Shown one piece after another: positions 1-8,187 of a DNA stretch of 64,000 bases. Each line of letters begins with the position of its first letter. The stretch's first letter is position 1. This DNA is from Roseiarcus sp963717215. GTDB lineage: Bacteria; Pseudomonadota; Alphaproteobacteria; Rhizobiales; Beijerinckiaceae. The stretch spans positions 248,001 through 312,000 of the forward strand of contig CAVQVS010000013.1 of NCBI GenBank assembly GCA_963717215.1. Reading direction: 5' to 3'. Under the pieces are notes generated by a model that saw only the letters and a list, made by a program, of their open reading frames with translations, had not been told where the DNA came from and did no database searches. The position numbers were made by a program, and so were the translations under genes.

Positions 1-249
1 GTCATCATCCGCCAACGCGGGCGCCCGGGCGCCATCGTCAGCGACAACGGCACCCAATACACCTTCCAATGCCATCCTCGGCTGGGCCGACGACACTGGC
101 GTGGACTGGCCCTACATCGCGCCCGGCAAGCCTCAGCAAAACGGCTATAACGAGAGCTTCAACGGCCGGCTGCGGGACGAGCTGCTAAACGAGACACTCT
201 TCCGATCTCTGCCCCACGCCCGCGGCAGGACCCTCGTTATCGCTGGATG
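1..249 (+). pseudogene. IS3-family transposase (OrfB) 3' fragment, frameshifted and truncated
   Basis: This is the tail of a DDE integrase-core transposase entering from the left window edge. The first frame reads SDNGTQ, the second catalytic Asp block. The next frame then reads ILGWADDTGVDW, APGKPQQNG and ESFNGRLRDELLNE, which is the block with the third catalytic residue (Glu). The frame changes near 64-65, where one extra T in ACCTTCCAAT would explain it. After SLPHAR the sequence leaves the family consensus and stops at 247-249, so the usual last ~40 residues are missing. I infer a dead IS3-group (IS407/IS511-like) copy. No terminal inverted repeat was identified. Confidence 0.8.
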
Positions 250-326
250 ACAAACGGGGGTCACTTCAAAACGAAGTCTAAGTCATTCACGATGCTAATT
301 GACGGCACTCTAAGGGTCTGAAAGTT

Positions 327-665
327 TGGTGCGGGCGGCCGGACTTGAACCGGCACAGGCCTTGCGGCCCTACGGATTTTCTTACCAGCTACGGCTTTCG
401 CCGTCTCACATTCGCGAGGTTCGCGACTGTGAGTTTGTGGTCTGGACTATCCCTTCACCGTGACGTTCGCCCGGTGAGGCGTTCGCTGTAGGTGCTGCCC
501 GTCTAGTCTCTACACCTTCCCGCCGGACGTTCGTCCTGCGGGCTTGGCTCGGGATTGCCACTTGCGAGGTTTCCCCGACTTTGAGCAGTTCTGCCTCTTC
601 GGTTTCCCGAAGGGCACTCAAATCGCGTTTAAGTCCGTTGCGTCTACCAATTTCGCCACGCCCGC
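327..665 (-). tRNA. tRNA-Leu(UAA), interrupted by a group I intron
   Basis: Read on the minus strand, exon 1 is 665-631 (35 nt) and exon 2 is 380-327, with encoded CCA. The acceptor stem is GCGGGCG paired with CGCCCGC. The D-arm has AATTGGTAGACG, the T-arm is GCCGGTTCAAGTCCGGC, and a long variable arm (GGGCCGCAAGGCC) marks a class II leucine tRNA. Joining the exons gives stem GGA, loop CUUAAAA and stem UCC, so the anticodon is UAA. The split falls between U34 and A35, the position used by the classic cyanobacterial and plastid tRNA-Leu(UAA) introns. The gene should be functional only after self-splicing. Confidence 0.93.
381..630 (-). ncRNA. Group I self-splicing intron (subgroup IC3-like) in tRNA-Leu(UAA)
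   Basis: The intron is 250 nt, follows exon-1 U34 and ends in the obligatory G (GTAAG, then exon 2). P1 can be drawn directly: 5' ACUUAAA pairs with UUUGAGU across a CGCGA loop, giving the expected U-G wobble at the 5' splice site. The core contains GGTGTAGAGACTAGACGG, identical to the P7/J segment I recall from the Azoarcus tRNA-Ile intron, and the partner segment GGTGAAGGGATAGTCCAGA. GCCAAGCC matches the P4-P6 region. No homing endonuclease is encoded; the open frame inside is short and unrelated. Subgroup IC3 is inferred from motif likeness. Confidence 0.9.
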
Positions 666-711
666 GTACCGTTAAATCTTATAGGCTTTGAGCCGGATTC
701 GACCAAGAAGA

Positions 712-994
712 TTATCGCGGATCGCCCTCGGGACGGCGACCGCGTTTTTTAGGGGTTTCCTTTGGTGTTGGCCGGTCTTTGAGGATCGGAGCCATCTTCG
801 ATTTGCGCACATTGATGGCCGAAGCGTCGGGGCTTGTTTTGATGTGGGAGGCGTAATACTTCTGGATCATCTCGACACTGGTGCGACAGTTTTTCGCGAT
901 CTGATAGATGTCGCCCCACCATAAAGCGAAGACAGATGTAGGTGTGGCGAAGGCTGTAAGCCGTTCGCCGCTGGCCTTCACTTTATCGGCTTCT
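712..994 (-). pseudogene. Tyrosine-recombinase (phage-type integrase) C-terminal fossil
   Basis: Two frames together give the end of a tyrosine recombinase. One frame reads YSLRHTYICLRFMVG, the His-Arg catalytic box. The next reads DIYQIAKNCRTSVEMI, then QKYYASHI, with the nucleophilic Tyr. The frames are separated by a small indel near 905-912. The N-terminal and most of the catalytic domain are absent. The fragment starts exactly where a tRNA-Leu 5' half ends, and a complete tRNA-Leu lies 46 bases beyond its other end. This is the arrangement expected of a decayed integrative element. It is not functional as sequenced. Confidence 0.7.
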
Positions 995-1029
995 AAGTCC
1001 CTTGCGTCTACCGGTTTCGCCACGTCCGC
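995..1029 (-). pseudogene. Detached 5' half of a second tRNA-Leu (35 nt)
   Basis: On the minus strand, 1029-995 reads as the 5' half of a leucine tRNA. It has acceptor GCGGACG, the D-arm with GGTAGACGC, and anticodon-stem start GGGACTT. It matches exon 1 of the intact tRNA-Leu at 31 of 35 positions and stops at the same nucleotide, U34. Beyond it the sequence becomes integrase-like instead of continuing as a tRNA, so there is no 3' half here. I read it as the chromosomal half of an attachment site split in the anticodon loop. Confidence 0.75.
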
Positions 1030-1069
1030 ATCGAGCGCGCTTCTTTCACGTTTTGCGTCGAAAATGAAC

Positions 1070-1570
1070 TTAGCCGCCTTTGTCGTTGGCGATCGGCGGC
1101 TGAAAGGCGAGCCCCATATCCCAGGGGAAGTAGATCCATGTGTCCTGGGACACTTCGGTGACGAAGGTGTCGACCAGCGGGCGACCTAAGGGTTTTGCGT
1201 AGACGGTGGCGAAATGCGCTTTGGGCAACATCTCGCGCACCAATTTGGCGGTGGCGCCGGTGTCGACCAAATCGTCAACGATCAGGATCTTCTCTCCGTC
1301 ATCAAGATTGGAGACTTCGAGAGCGATCGTCTTGAGGACCTTGAGACCGCCCTGTGTCTTGTAGTCGTGATAGGAGGCGATGCTCACCGTCTCGATCACC
1401 CGCACCTCGAGCTCACGCGCAACGATCGCCGCCGGCACGAGACCGCCGCGGGTGATGGCGACGATCGCGTTGAAGGGCCCTGATGAGGCAAGCCGCCAGG
1501 CCAACGCCCGTGCGTCCCTGTGGAACTGGTCCCACGAAACCGGAAATGCCTTGTCACGGGGGGCGTTCAC
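1070..1570 (-). CDS. gpt: Xanthine-guanine phosphoribosyltransferase
   Basis: This is a purine-salvage enzyme that transfers the phosphoribosyl group of PRPP to xanthine or guanine (also hypoxanthine) in the cytosol. The 166-residue product has the family length. The PRPP-binding loop IVDDLVDTGAT lies at residues 97-107, and the conserved AITRGGLVPA at 38-47. The C-terminal WIYFPWDMG with following hydrophobics is typical of the bacterial Gpt family. The ATG start gives MNAPRDKAF. The gene stands alone on the minus strand, downstream of the CinA-like gene, and ends 40 bases before the tRNA-Leu half. Confidence 0.93.
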   Translation of the reverse strand: MNAPRDKAFPVSWDQFHRDARALAWRLASSGPFNAIVAITRGGLVPAAIVARELEVRVIETVSIASYHDYKTQGGLKVLKTIALEVSNLDDGEKILIVDDLVDTGATAKLVREMLPKAHFATVYAKPLGRPLVDTFVTEVSQDTWIYFPWDMGLAFQPPIANDKGG

Positions 1571-1675
1571 AAGTGGCTCCTTGGCAAAAGATTCGCCTTC
1601 CTAACAAGTGCGATGACCGCGACCCGTAGTCGCTCTCGATTAACATTTTTTACAATGCTGGCTTCGGGTCGGCGC

Positions 1676-2428
1676 CTAGCGCGTCGCCCCGTCCCTAGAC
1701 AGTTCCGCGACCATGGCTTCGACGGCGCGACGCGCCGCGGTGACCGCTTCCGCGTCCTTGCCGCGCACTACGATCTGATTGCTGAAGCGCCCGTCCTTGA
1801 ACGACGGATAGGAGCCGATCGCCGCAAGCGGATGGGCTGAGGCGATCGCGCCCAACGCCTCGCCATACAATCCCTCCGGGAGGCTCCCCGCAGGAACAGT
1901 CTCGACAAGCATCACCGCGCCGGTCTTCATCGTCTTGACGGCGAAGTCGAGCATGGCCTGCATGACCGCCGGGACGCCGGCAAGCACAAACACATTGCCG
2001 ATGCGAAAGCCCGGCGCTCGGGAGATGGGGTTCTCGATGAGGTCGGCCCCCTTGGGGACGCGCGCCATGCGCCGGCGCGCAGGCGTGAGATCGCTGGGGG
2101 CGTAGCGCTCAAGCATGATGGCGATCGCCCTTGGATCCTCGCCGACAGGCACGCCAAACGCGCGCCCGACCAAATCTGCGGTGATGTCGTCGTGGGTCGG
2201 ACCAATTCCTCCCGTCGTGACCACATAATCATAGCGCTCCCTAAGGGCGTTGAGAGCCGCGACGATCTCGTCCTCGACGTCGGGGACGACCCGCGCTTCC
2301 TGGACATCGACGCCGATCTTCGCCAGATATTCGGCGATATAGCCCAGGTTGCGGTCCTTCGTACGCCCCGAGAGGATTTCGTCGCCGATCACCAGGACGG
2401 CGGCGGTTACAGTCCTTTGTCCGCCCAT
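1676..2428 (-). CDS. CinA-like molybdopterin-binding (MoCF) domain protein
   Basis: The product is about 250 residues and corresponds to the N-terminal MoaB/MogA-like domain of competence/damage-inducible protein A. Motifs are GDEILSGRTKD near residues 15-25 and TTGGIGPTHDD near 75-85, the nucleotide or molybdopterin-binding loops. The C-terminal nicotinamide-nucleotide amidase domain of full CinA is absent, as in the short alphaproteobacterial form. I placed the start at the Met of MGGQRTVTAAV, where family similarity begins; the frame is open further upstream but that extension looks non-coding. The cellular substrate is not established for this short form. Confidence 0.85.
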   Translation of the reverse strand: MGGQRTVTAAVLVIGDEILSGRTKDRNLGYIAEYLAKIGVDVQEARVVPDVEDEIVAALNALRERYDYVVTTGGIGPTHDDITADLVGRAFGVPVGEDPRAIAIMLERYAPSDLTPARRRMARVPKGADLIENPISRAPGFRIGNVFVLAGVPAVMQAMLDFAVKTMKTGAVMLVETVPAGSLPEGLYGEALGAIASAHPLAAIGSYPSFKDGRFSNQIVVRGKDAEAVTAARRAVEAMVAELSRDGATR

Positions 2429-2594
2429 GCTGGCGTGTTCCCCTGTCGCTGATCCCAGCGGAGCATAGCCGGCCTCGTGGCCGCGGCAAGTGAACCATCG
2501 TTCAAGAAAAAAGGCGCCCTCCCCCGAAGGGAGGCCGCCCAACTCTTTTCCCTTGCGGTCAGGCGGACCGCAAGGGCCGGACCAGATGACGCCC

Positions 2595-3180
2595 TCAGGC
2601 TGCCTTGAACGAAGCGCGTTTTCGATACGCAACCGCGCCGAGGCCAACGAAGCCCAGTATCATCATCGCCCAGGTCGCCGGCTCAGGCACGCCCGGGGTA
2701 GGCGGAGGAACGCCGCCGCCGTCGATCGAGAGCACCGATTTCCCAAGCGTCACGACCCAACCGTCGTTGTTCGCGTCAATGTGGATCTGCACTTGCAGTC
2801 CGGTAGCCACATCAGGGAACAGGCTCATCGGGATGGAAAAGTCGTTGCCGTAATCCCACTCGTCGTTGGCGCCCGTAAGCGTGCCGAGAACTCGTCGACG
2901 AGTCGTAAGCAGAGATTTGATCGACCTCGCCGCAGCAGGAGTCGACGTCAAACGCGCTGACAAAAAGATCCGCAGTCGTGAAGGGGCCTGCGATCGCGCC
3001 GTGTTGCCAACTCCAATCCTGGCCGAAACTCCTGTAGTAAGGAGAATCGTACTTCTGCGCGTCAGTCGGCACAAAGTAACCCGTGGGCGCTTGGACGACG
3101 TCAGAAAAGCCCGCTGCTTCCACGGCCGACGTTCCCATTAGACCAACGGCGCACGTGGCGCCCAAAAGCAACTTCCTCAT
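2595..3180 (-). CDS. Exported PEP-CTERM anchor protein; one frameshift as sequenced
   Basis: The start MRKLLLGATCAVGLMG is a signal peptide. The product ends in VPEPATWAMMILGF, then GLGAVAYRKR, the PEPxxWA-CTERM sorting signal recognised by exosortase. The middle (AFDVDSCCGEVDQ, NDEWDYGNDF) looks like a secreted beta-rich domain without recognisable catalysis. The reading frame changes at about 2889-2890. Removing one base there gives a continuous 194-residue protein reading TSLGTLTGAND across the junction. On the coding strand the extra base turns GAGTC into GAGTTC. Either a sequencing insertion or a recent mutation explains this; I favour the former. No exosortase gene is in the window. Confidence 0.75.
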
Positions 3181-3527
3181 TTCCAACCTTTTCCCCCGTT
3201 TGAATGGCCGAATGACCCGAGTCGCCATGGCTACGGTTGACCCACGGCTGGCGCGATTTGAGCGTTGCCGGGACATCTTCGCAATCGGTGAAACTACCCA
3301 AGCCGGCGCTGGCTTCGTAGTCAGCAGGAGTAATTAGTAAAACACCTGTTGATCGTGCGACAATCAAAATTTGAGACGCTGTGTGGCTTGCTTGGCGGGC
3401 CATTGCGGGCCTGTCGACCGGAAATCACGGGGGGTTTGCAGGCGAAGCCCACGGTTAGGCCGCTTGTCTTCGGCGCGAGCCAGCGCAATATGTGTAGAGT
3501 TTCAGGAATATCGGTCAAGGAACCCTG
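3181..3527. other. Intergenic region with no recognisable gene
   Basis: This 347-base stretch lies between the divergent PEP-CTERM gene and map. Short frames exist on both strands but none has family-like motifs, a good start or consistent codon use. It presumably carries the promoters of both neighbours; I see no clear operator or terminator. Confidence 0.6.
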
Positions 3528-4358
3528 GTGGTGTCGACGACATTTGTGCTGGCAAACGAAAAGGTTGGCCGCCGCAGCGGCCAGATCCGTCTGCATGGGT
3601 CAGAAGACTTCGCCGCGATGCGGAAGGCCAGCGCGCTGACCGCGGAAGCGCTCGATCTGATCGGTCCGCTCGTCAAACCGGGGGTCACGACGGCGAGCCT
3701 CGACCGGTTCGCGTTCGAATTCGCGCGCGACCACGACGCCTACCCGGCGTCCCTGAACTACCGCGGCTATCGCAAATCGATCTGCACGTCGATCAATCAT
3801 GTCGTGTGCCACGGCATTCCTGACGAGAAACCCCTGCGCGACGGCGACATCCTCAATGTCGACGTGACCCTGATCGTCGACGGCTGGCATGGGGACGCGA
3901 GCCGCATGTTCGTCGCCGGGGAGGCCTCCCGGCGGGCGCAACGGCTGATCGACGTAACCTACGAGGCGATGATGCGCGGCATCGAAGCGATCAAGCCCGG
4001 CGGGACGACAGGCGACATTGGTTACGCCATTCAGACCTACGCCGAGGCCGAGCGATGTTCGGTCGTGCGCGACTTTTGTGGCCACGGACTGGGGAGGCTC
4101 TTTCACGACGAGCCGAATATCCTGCATGTTGGCCGAAAAGGGGAAGGCGTGCCCCTTCGCCCCGGCATGTTCTTCACCGTCGAGCCAATGATCAATCTTG
4201 GCGGCTACGGGGTGAAGATTCTCGCAGATGGTTGGACGGCCGTGACGCGCGATCGGTCGCTGTCTGCGCAGTTCGAGCATACCGTCGGTGTTACGGAGAC
4301 CGGATGCGAGATTTTCACCCTCTCGCCCACCGGAGCCGATCGCGCGCCGATCCGATGA
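3528..4358 (+). CDS. map: Type I methionine aminopeptidase
   Basis: It removes the initiator methionine from nascent proteins in the cytosol. All five metal ligands of the family are visible: D112 (NVDVT), D123 (HGDAS), H186 (CGHGLG), E219 (FTVEPM) and E250 (QFEHT), plus H95 in VCHGIP. The 276-residue length fits the bacterial enzyme. The start used is a GTG giving MVSTTFVLAN; a later start is possible because the first ~20 residues are not conserved. The stop overlaps the radC start as ATGA (4355-4358), indicating translational coupling. Confidence 0.93.
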   Translation: MVSTTFVLANEKVGRRSGQIRLHGSEDFAAMRKASALTAEALDLIGPLVKPGVTTASLDRFAFEFARDHDAYPASLNYRGYRKSICTSINHVVCHGIPDEKPLRDGDILNVDVTLIVDGWHGDASRMFVAGEASRRAQRLIDVTYEAMMRGIEAIKPGGTTGDIGYAIQTYAEAERCSVVRDFCGHGLGRLFHDEPNILHVGRKGEGVPLRPGMFFTVEPMINLGGYGVKILADGWTAVTRDRSLSAQFEHTVGVTETGCEIFTLSPTGADRAPIR

Positions 4359-5176
4359 CCTCGGGAGCCGATCGCGACGGCAAGGCTTATCATCCGCGCC
4401 GCGCGAGACGCACTCAGCTGCACGAGGCTGGCGGGTCGGCGCTCGCGCAACTTCAACCGCAGTCGCCCTCCAATCTCGCGGTCCCCGAAGGCGGTGAAGG
4501 CGAAACGCCCCATTATCACGGGCATCGCGAGCGGCTGCGCTCCCGCCTGAGGGAAGCGGGTCAGGCCGCCCTTGCCGATTATGAACTCCTCGAACTCATT
4601 CTTTTTCGCGCGATCCCGCGACGCGATGTGAAGCCTATCGCCAAGAACCTGATCGCCCGTTTCGGCTCCTTCGGCGAAGTCATCGCGGCCGATTCCGGAA
4701 GGCTCGCTGAAATCGAGGGCATGAGCGCCGGCGCCATCTCGGAGTTCAAGGTCGTCGAGGCGGCCGCCCAACGCTTCGCGAAGGGCGCGGTCAAGAAGCG
4801 GCTGCCGCTTGGCTCGTGGAGCGAGGTGATCGACTATTGCCGCACGTCAATGGCGTTCGAAGGCCGGGAAAGCTTCCGTATCCTGTTCCTCGACAAGAAG
4901 AACGGCCTTATCGCCGACGAGGTTCAGGGGCGAGGCACCGTCGACCACACCCCGGTCTATCCGCGCGAGGTCATGCGCCGGGCGCTGGAATTGTCGGCAA
5001 CCGCGATTGTCCTTGTTCACAACCATCCGTCCGGCGATCCGACGCCATCGACGCAAGACATCAAGATGACGTTGGACATCATCGCGATCGCCAAATCACT
5101 GGGCGTCGCCGTGCATGACCACATCGTCGTCGGACGCAACGGACATGCCTCGCTGAAGGGCATGCGGCTTATCTGA
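4355..5176 (+). CDS. radC: RadC/JAB-domain protein (UPF0758)
   Basis: The 273-residue product carries the MPN+/JAMM motif HNHPSGDPTPSTQD, with probable zinc ligands H222, H224 and D235. This follows a helix-hairpin-helix-like N-terminal part (RAIPRRDVKPIAKNLI, EIEGMSAGAI). The first ~50 residues are charged and unconserved. RadC was once linked to DNA repair, but its biochemical role is unresolved. The ATG at 4355 overlaps the map stop by four bases; an upstream-extended frame exists but would lie inside map, so I chose the overlap start. Confidence 0.9.
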   Translation: MTSGADRDGKAYHPRRARRTQLHEAGGSALAQLQPQSPSNLAVPEGGEGETPHYHGHRERLRSRLREAGQAALADYELLELILFRAIPRRDVKPIAKNLIARFGSFGEVIAADSGRLAEIEGMSAGAISEFKVVEAAAQRFAKGAVKKRLPLGSWSEVIDYCRTSMAFEGRESFRILFLDKKNGLIADEVQGRGTVDHTPVYPREVMRRALELSATAIVLVHNHPSGDPTPSTQDIKMTLDIIAIAKSLGVAVHDHIVVGRNGHASLKGMRLI

Positions 5177-5391
5177 CACAGAGTAGCGGGATCCGGGTCG
5201 GGGGCCTTATGCGGTGCTTCAATCATGCAAATTTTGTATAGATTAGACTGCAGTAAGAGCCAATAGACGGGATTAAATGCGCCTAAACGTTAGCAAAATA
5301 GCTTGCATTTCCGAGCGATCAAAGACCAAGCGCGCAAAGGCGCTCGAAAGTCTTGAAGGTCAGGCAGCCGAACTCGGCTCAGGACTCATGA

Positions 5392-6145
5392 TCACAGCCA
5401 GAAGACGACAGCTGCGGCGATGCAGATTGCGGAGAAGTAGGCGTGTGCGCAACGATCGTATCGGGTGTGGATGCGTCTCCAGTCCTTGAGCCTCCCGAAC
5501 ATGTTCTCAATTCTGTGGCGCTGTTTGTAGAGGACGGCGTCGTGGGGGATCGGCGGCTTTGCGGTTGGATTTTGAGGGGATGCAGGCAGCGATTTTGCGG
5601 TTCGCGAGCGCCTCACGGAACCAATCGGCGTCATAGCCCTTGTCGGCGAGAAGCGCCTTGGCTCCAGGCATGGCGGGCAGCATCTACGCCGCGCCCTTGA
5701 GGTCGCTCATCTGGCCTTCGCTGAGCAACATCACGCGCGGTCGGCCTTTGCCGACGCAAACCGCGTGAAGTTTGGAGTTCAAGCCCCCTTTCGGGCGTCC
5801 GATACGTCGGGGAACTGGCCCTTTTTTAAAAGGCTGGCGGCGGTGCGATGCGCCTTCAGATGCGTGGCGTCGATCATGATCCGCTCAGCCTTGCCGCCCT
5901 TGCGCGCCAGTTCGGCGAAGATCTTGTCGAATACCCCCAGCCGGCTCGAGCGGATGAACCGATTGTAGATCGTCTTGTGCGGGCCATATTCCCCCCGGGG
6001 CGTCGCGCCAGCGAAGTCCATTCTGATCAGGAACACGATGGCGCTCACAACGCGCCCGTCATCTACCCGTGCGACCGTGCGACGCCGGAAAAAACCCCTC
6101 GATCCGGCGCATCTGCGCCTCAGAAAGCAAAAACAAATCAGACAT
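5392..6145 (-). pseudogene. IS5-family transposase, decayed
   Basis: Pieces of one transposase are spread over all three minus-strand frames. In order they are: MSDLFLLSEAQMRRIEGFFP; VDDGRVVSAIVF; EYGPHKTIYNRFIRSSRLGVF; IMIDATHLKAHRTAAS (DDE aspartate); LADKGYDADWFREAL (second acidic block); and YKQRHRIENMFGRLKDWRRI (the Y-(2)-R-(3)-E-(6)-K signature). At least four indels or stops interrupt it, several in G or C runs. It is inactive as sequenced. I did not identify confident terminal inverted repeats or target duplication. Confidence 0.82.
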
Positions 6146-6198
6146 GGCGAAGCCTCGGCTCGCCTCGGAATCAGCCAATCCAACCCCATGCAAGAAAT

Positions 6199-6584
6199 TT
6201 AACAGGTCCTCGGCCTAGGTGGACATCGGAAATTTGAAGTCCATCCGACTTTCAGTGGGCATCCGGCCCCATCACACATTGCTCGTCGCTGACCCGCGGA
6301 CGAAAGCCCTGTCCAATCCATGCGCCCGGACCGAGCCGCCAAAGTCCGGCAACTCATAGACGTCGGCTTGATGTCGCGATAGCGCATGTCGAGCTTGTCG
6401 ACGACCTTAGCCAGCAGCGGCGAGCTCGGAATTTGAGCGCGCTTCGCACGGGTGCATGTAGGACGTACCCTGGTCGGTACAGATCCGCACCGGCCGAACC
6501 ACCAACCCCACCGCCACTCTGACCGCATGCAACTTCACAATGGTGGGACACTTTGCCCTGCACAGCCCTGCAACTGTGTGCCAC
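6199..6584 (-). pseudogene. Possible IS66-type transposase remnant
   Basis: Broken minus-strand frames contain SPLLAKVVDKLDM followed in another frame by RHQADVYELPDFGGS. Together these resemble the LLAxVLVxKYxDHLPLYRQxEIY segment of IS66 TnpC proteins. Preceding text VVRPVRICTDQG could be the degraded zinc-ribbon region. The match is short and interrupted, so the family call is tentative. It sits between the IS5 relic and tRNA-Gly, consistent with a decayed insertion zone. Confidence 0.35.
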
Positions 6585-6682
6585 GATTGAGTGTCCCAGT
6601 TTTAGCTAAGTGATTGACAAGGCAGCATCAGGCAACTACCTCCTCTCCTGCCATCTGCGGCTTCTCGCCGGAGGAGACTCGA

Positions 6683-6756
6683 GCGGGCGTAGTTCAATGG
6701 TAGAACGGAAGCTTCCCAAGCTTCATACGAGGGTTCGATTCCCTTCGCCCGCTCCA
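6683..6756 (+). tRNA. tRNA-Gly(CCC)
   Basis: This 74-nt gene includes encoded CCA. The acceptor stem is GCGGGCG with CGCCCGC, the D-arm has GTTCAATGGTAGAAC, and the T-arm is GAGGGTTCGATTCCCTT. The anticodon stem GAAGC/GCTTC encloses loop TTCCCAA, giving anticodon CCC for glycine GGG codons. It follows two transposase relics, so tRNA-adjacent insertion is plausible here as well. Confidence 0.95.
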
Positions 6757-7289
6757 TCCTAAGCTGATTGCGGACTGGAAATGCTGCGGAATTTCCGAAC
6801 TCGTTGTCCACGGCTTCAACAGTCCGGCGGATGAGCCGGCATTTTCACCTCTAATTCACGGTGAGGAACGGTCTTCAATCATTAAGACCATAGTCTGATA
6901 TTATATGGATTGTTCAGGTCTTTACAGTGAAGACTGGTTTTAACGTAATAAGCAGGCCGGTAAACGCTCTCGGTAAAGACGGAGCTTGGCGTGCTGTCGA
7001 CGTCGTGCGTATCTACGGCAGCGATCCCCTGGCCGTTGCGTTGCCCGAGCATGTCAACGACGAAGGCGTCGCTCCATTGCTAGGGCGACAGCTGCGATGG
7101 CGCCGGCTCTGAAGCCGACGAACCGATCGTTCGGAAAGGCGAGAAACTTTCCGCCCGTGCAAGCTCAGCGAGGTCGCTGAAACGCGGAAAGAAACATAAA
7201 AATCGCGTTGGTCGCCATCACGCCTGCCAAACTCGCGTACCCGAAGGGTAACGCTTTGCAAGCGTGGCCTGGGCGCAAAGACGGTGAAC
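6757..7289. other. Intergenic region with no recognisable gene
   Basis: About 530 bases separate tRNA-Gly from the DUF2147 gene. Only short frames without family-like motifs are present. An AT-rich patch at 6880-6920 is the only compositional change I noticed. Given the neighbouring IS relics this may be further degraded mobile DNA, but nothing in it can be named. Confidence 0.55.
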
Positions 7290-7670
7290 TTATTTCACTT
7301 CCGTCCAGCCAACCGTCTTGCACAGGAGGCGAGCCAGCACGCACCCTTTCGTCTTCATGGTCTGGCTTCCCACCGTCACGTCAACTGAATACGACATTCC
7401 TCGCTTGGGATCGAATGCGGTGCCGGAAAACTCAGTGTCTGACGACCGCTTCAACGACATGATCAGTTTGTCGCCTGGAGCCTCGCCTCTGCTCGTGTCG
7501 CGTATCCAAACGTTCGTCGCACACGTCTTGTCACCACACGACGCGATTCTCACTCGCGCATTGCCGTCGTCTCGTGCCCAAACGCCATCCATATTGGCCG
7601 CTTGAGCCGTCGTCATTTGTGCGAAGGCGAGGCAGAGCGCAACGGAAGCGTGTCGCAGCCCGGTCAGCAT
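7290..7670 (-). CDS. DUF2147 family exported protein
   Basis: The 126-residue product begins with a signal peptide (MLTGLRHASVALCLAF to AQAA). The mature part starts MDGVWARDDGNARVRI, then ASCGDKTCATNVWIRD, and ends VLARLLCKTVGWTEV. This is the DUF2147 pattern: an opening G-x-W with ARV-I, a Cys pair near the start, and a W-T-x-V end. The four cysteines may form disulfides in the periplasm. Family function is unknown. I used the ATG at 7670 because the signal peptide begins there. The gene is divergent from the DUF2177 gene and shares its upstream region, which contains an RpoE-like promoter facing the other way. Confidence 0.8.
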   Translation of the reverse strand: MLTGLRHASVALCLAFAQMTTAQAANMDGVWARDDGNARVRIASCGDKTCATNVWIRDTSRGEAPGDKLIMSLKRSSDTEFSGTAFDPKRGMSYSVDVTVGSQTMKTKGCVLARLLCKTVGWTEVK

Positions 7671-7719
7671 GACTAAGCCCTCATAGTGTCTTATCTCTCC
7701 TTTTCGTACGTGCGCGGTG

Positions 7720-7749
7720 TGATCCAGTTTCAATGAGGCGGCGTACAAT
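7720..7749 (+). promoter_or_regulatory. RpoE(ECF11)-type promoter for the DUF2177 gene
   Basis: TGATCC at 7720-7725, an 18-base spacer, then TACAAT at 7744-7749. The -35 and spacing match the Rhodobacter RpoE consensus (TGATCC-N18-TA...). It lies 21 bases before the ATG at 7771. DUF2177 genes belong to the singlet-oxygen regulon in Rhodobacter, which supports the call. Confidence 0.7.
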
Positions 7750-7770
7750 TGGATAAGGTTGAGGATCGGC

Positions 7771-8181
7771 ATGCAAGTTTATGGAGCGGCGTGGGTCGCA
7801 GCGGCGGTTGTTTTCCTTAGCCTGGACGCCGTCTGGCTTAGCTTCAGCGCTTCGCTTCTCTATCGGCCTCTGCTCGGAGGCCTGCTGCGGGAGGATTTTC
7901 TCCTCGCGCCGGCGGCGTTGTTCTATTTGATCTACACAATCGGCATCGTCGTCTTCGCAGTTTCGCCTGCTTTGGCCACGGGCCGGTGGTCGACGGCCGG
8001 TCTTCGCGGTGTATCGCTAGGCCTGTTCGGCTATGCAGTTTACGACCTGACCAATCAGGCGACGCTTCGGGACTGGCCGATGGCCGTGACGGTCGCCGAC
8101 CTTCTATGGGGGACGTTTCTGACCGCCGTCGCCGCGATAGCGGGTCTATTCGCGGCCCGCGCAGTCGGAACTCCGAGATAA
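7771..8181 (+). CDS. DUF2177 family integral membrane protein
   Basis: The 136-residue product has four hydrophobic segments: AAVVFLSLDAVWLSF, LFYLIYTIGIVVFAV, GVSLGLFGYAVYDLTNQA and LWGTFLTAVAAIAGLF. The LDAVWL near the N-terminus and YDLTNQATL are the recurring DUF2177 motifs. A DUF2177 gene is in the RpoE singlet-oxygen regulon of Rhodobacter sphaeroides. Here the gene has its own RpoE-like promoter, so a membrane role in the same response is a fair inference; its activity is unknown. I chose ATG 7771, preceded by GAGGA, over a TTG four codons upstream. Confidence 0.82.
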   Translation: MQVYGAAWVAAAVVFLSLDAVWLSFSASLLYRPLLGGLLREDFLLAPAALFYLIYTIGIVVFAVSPALATGRWSTAGLRGVSLGLFGYAVYDLTNQATLRDWPMAVTVADLLWGTFLTAVAAIAGLFAARAVGTPR

Positions 8182-8187
8182 CCCAGC

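Noticed and set aside
406..621. Open frame of 71 codons inside the group I intron (minus strand)
   Set aside because: It overlaps the catalytic core, has no LAGLIDADG, HNH or GIY-YIG motif, and is far shorter than a homing endonuclease.
6602..6811. Minus-strand frame containing RAKGIEPSYEAWEAS
   Set aside because: This is the familiar false protein produced by reading the complement of a tRNA-Gly gene.
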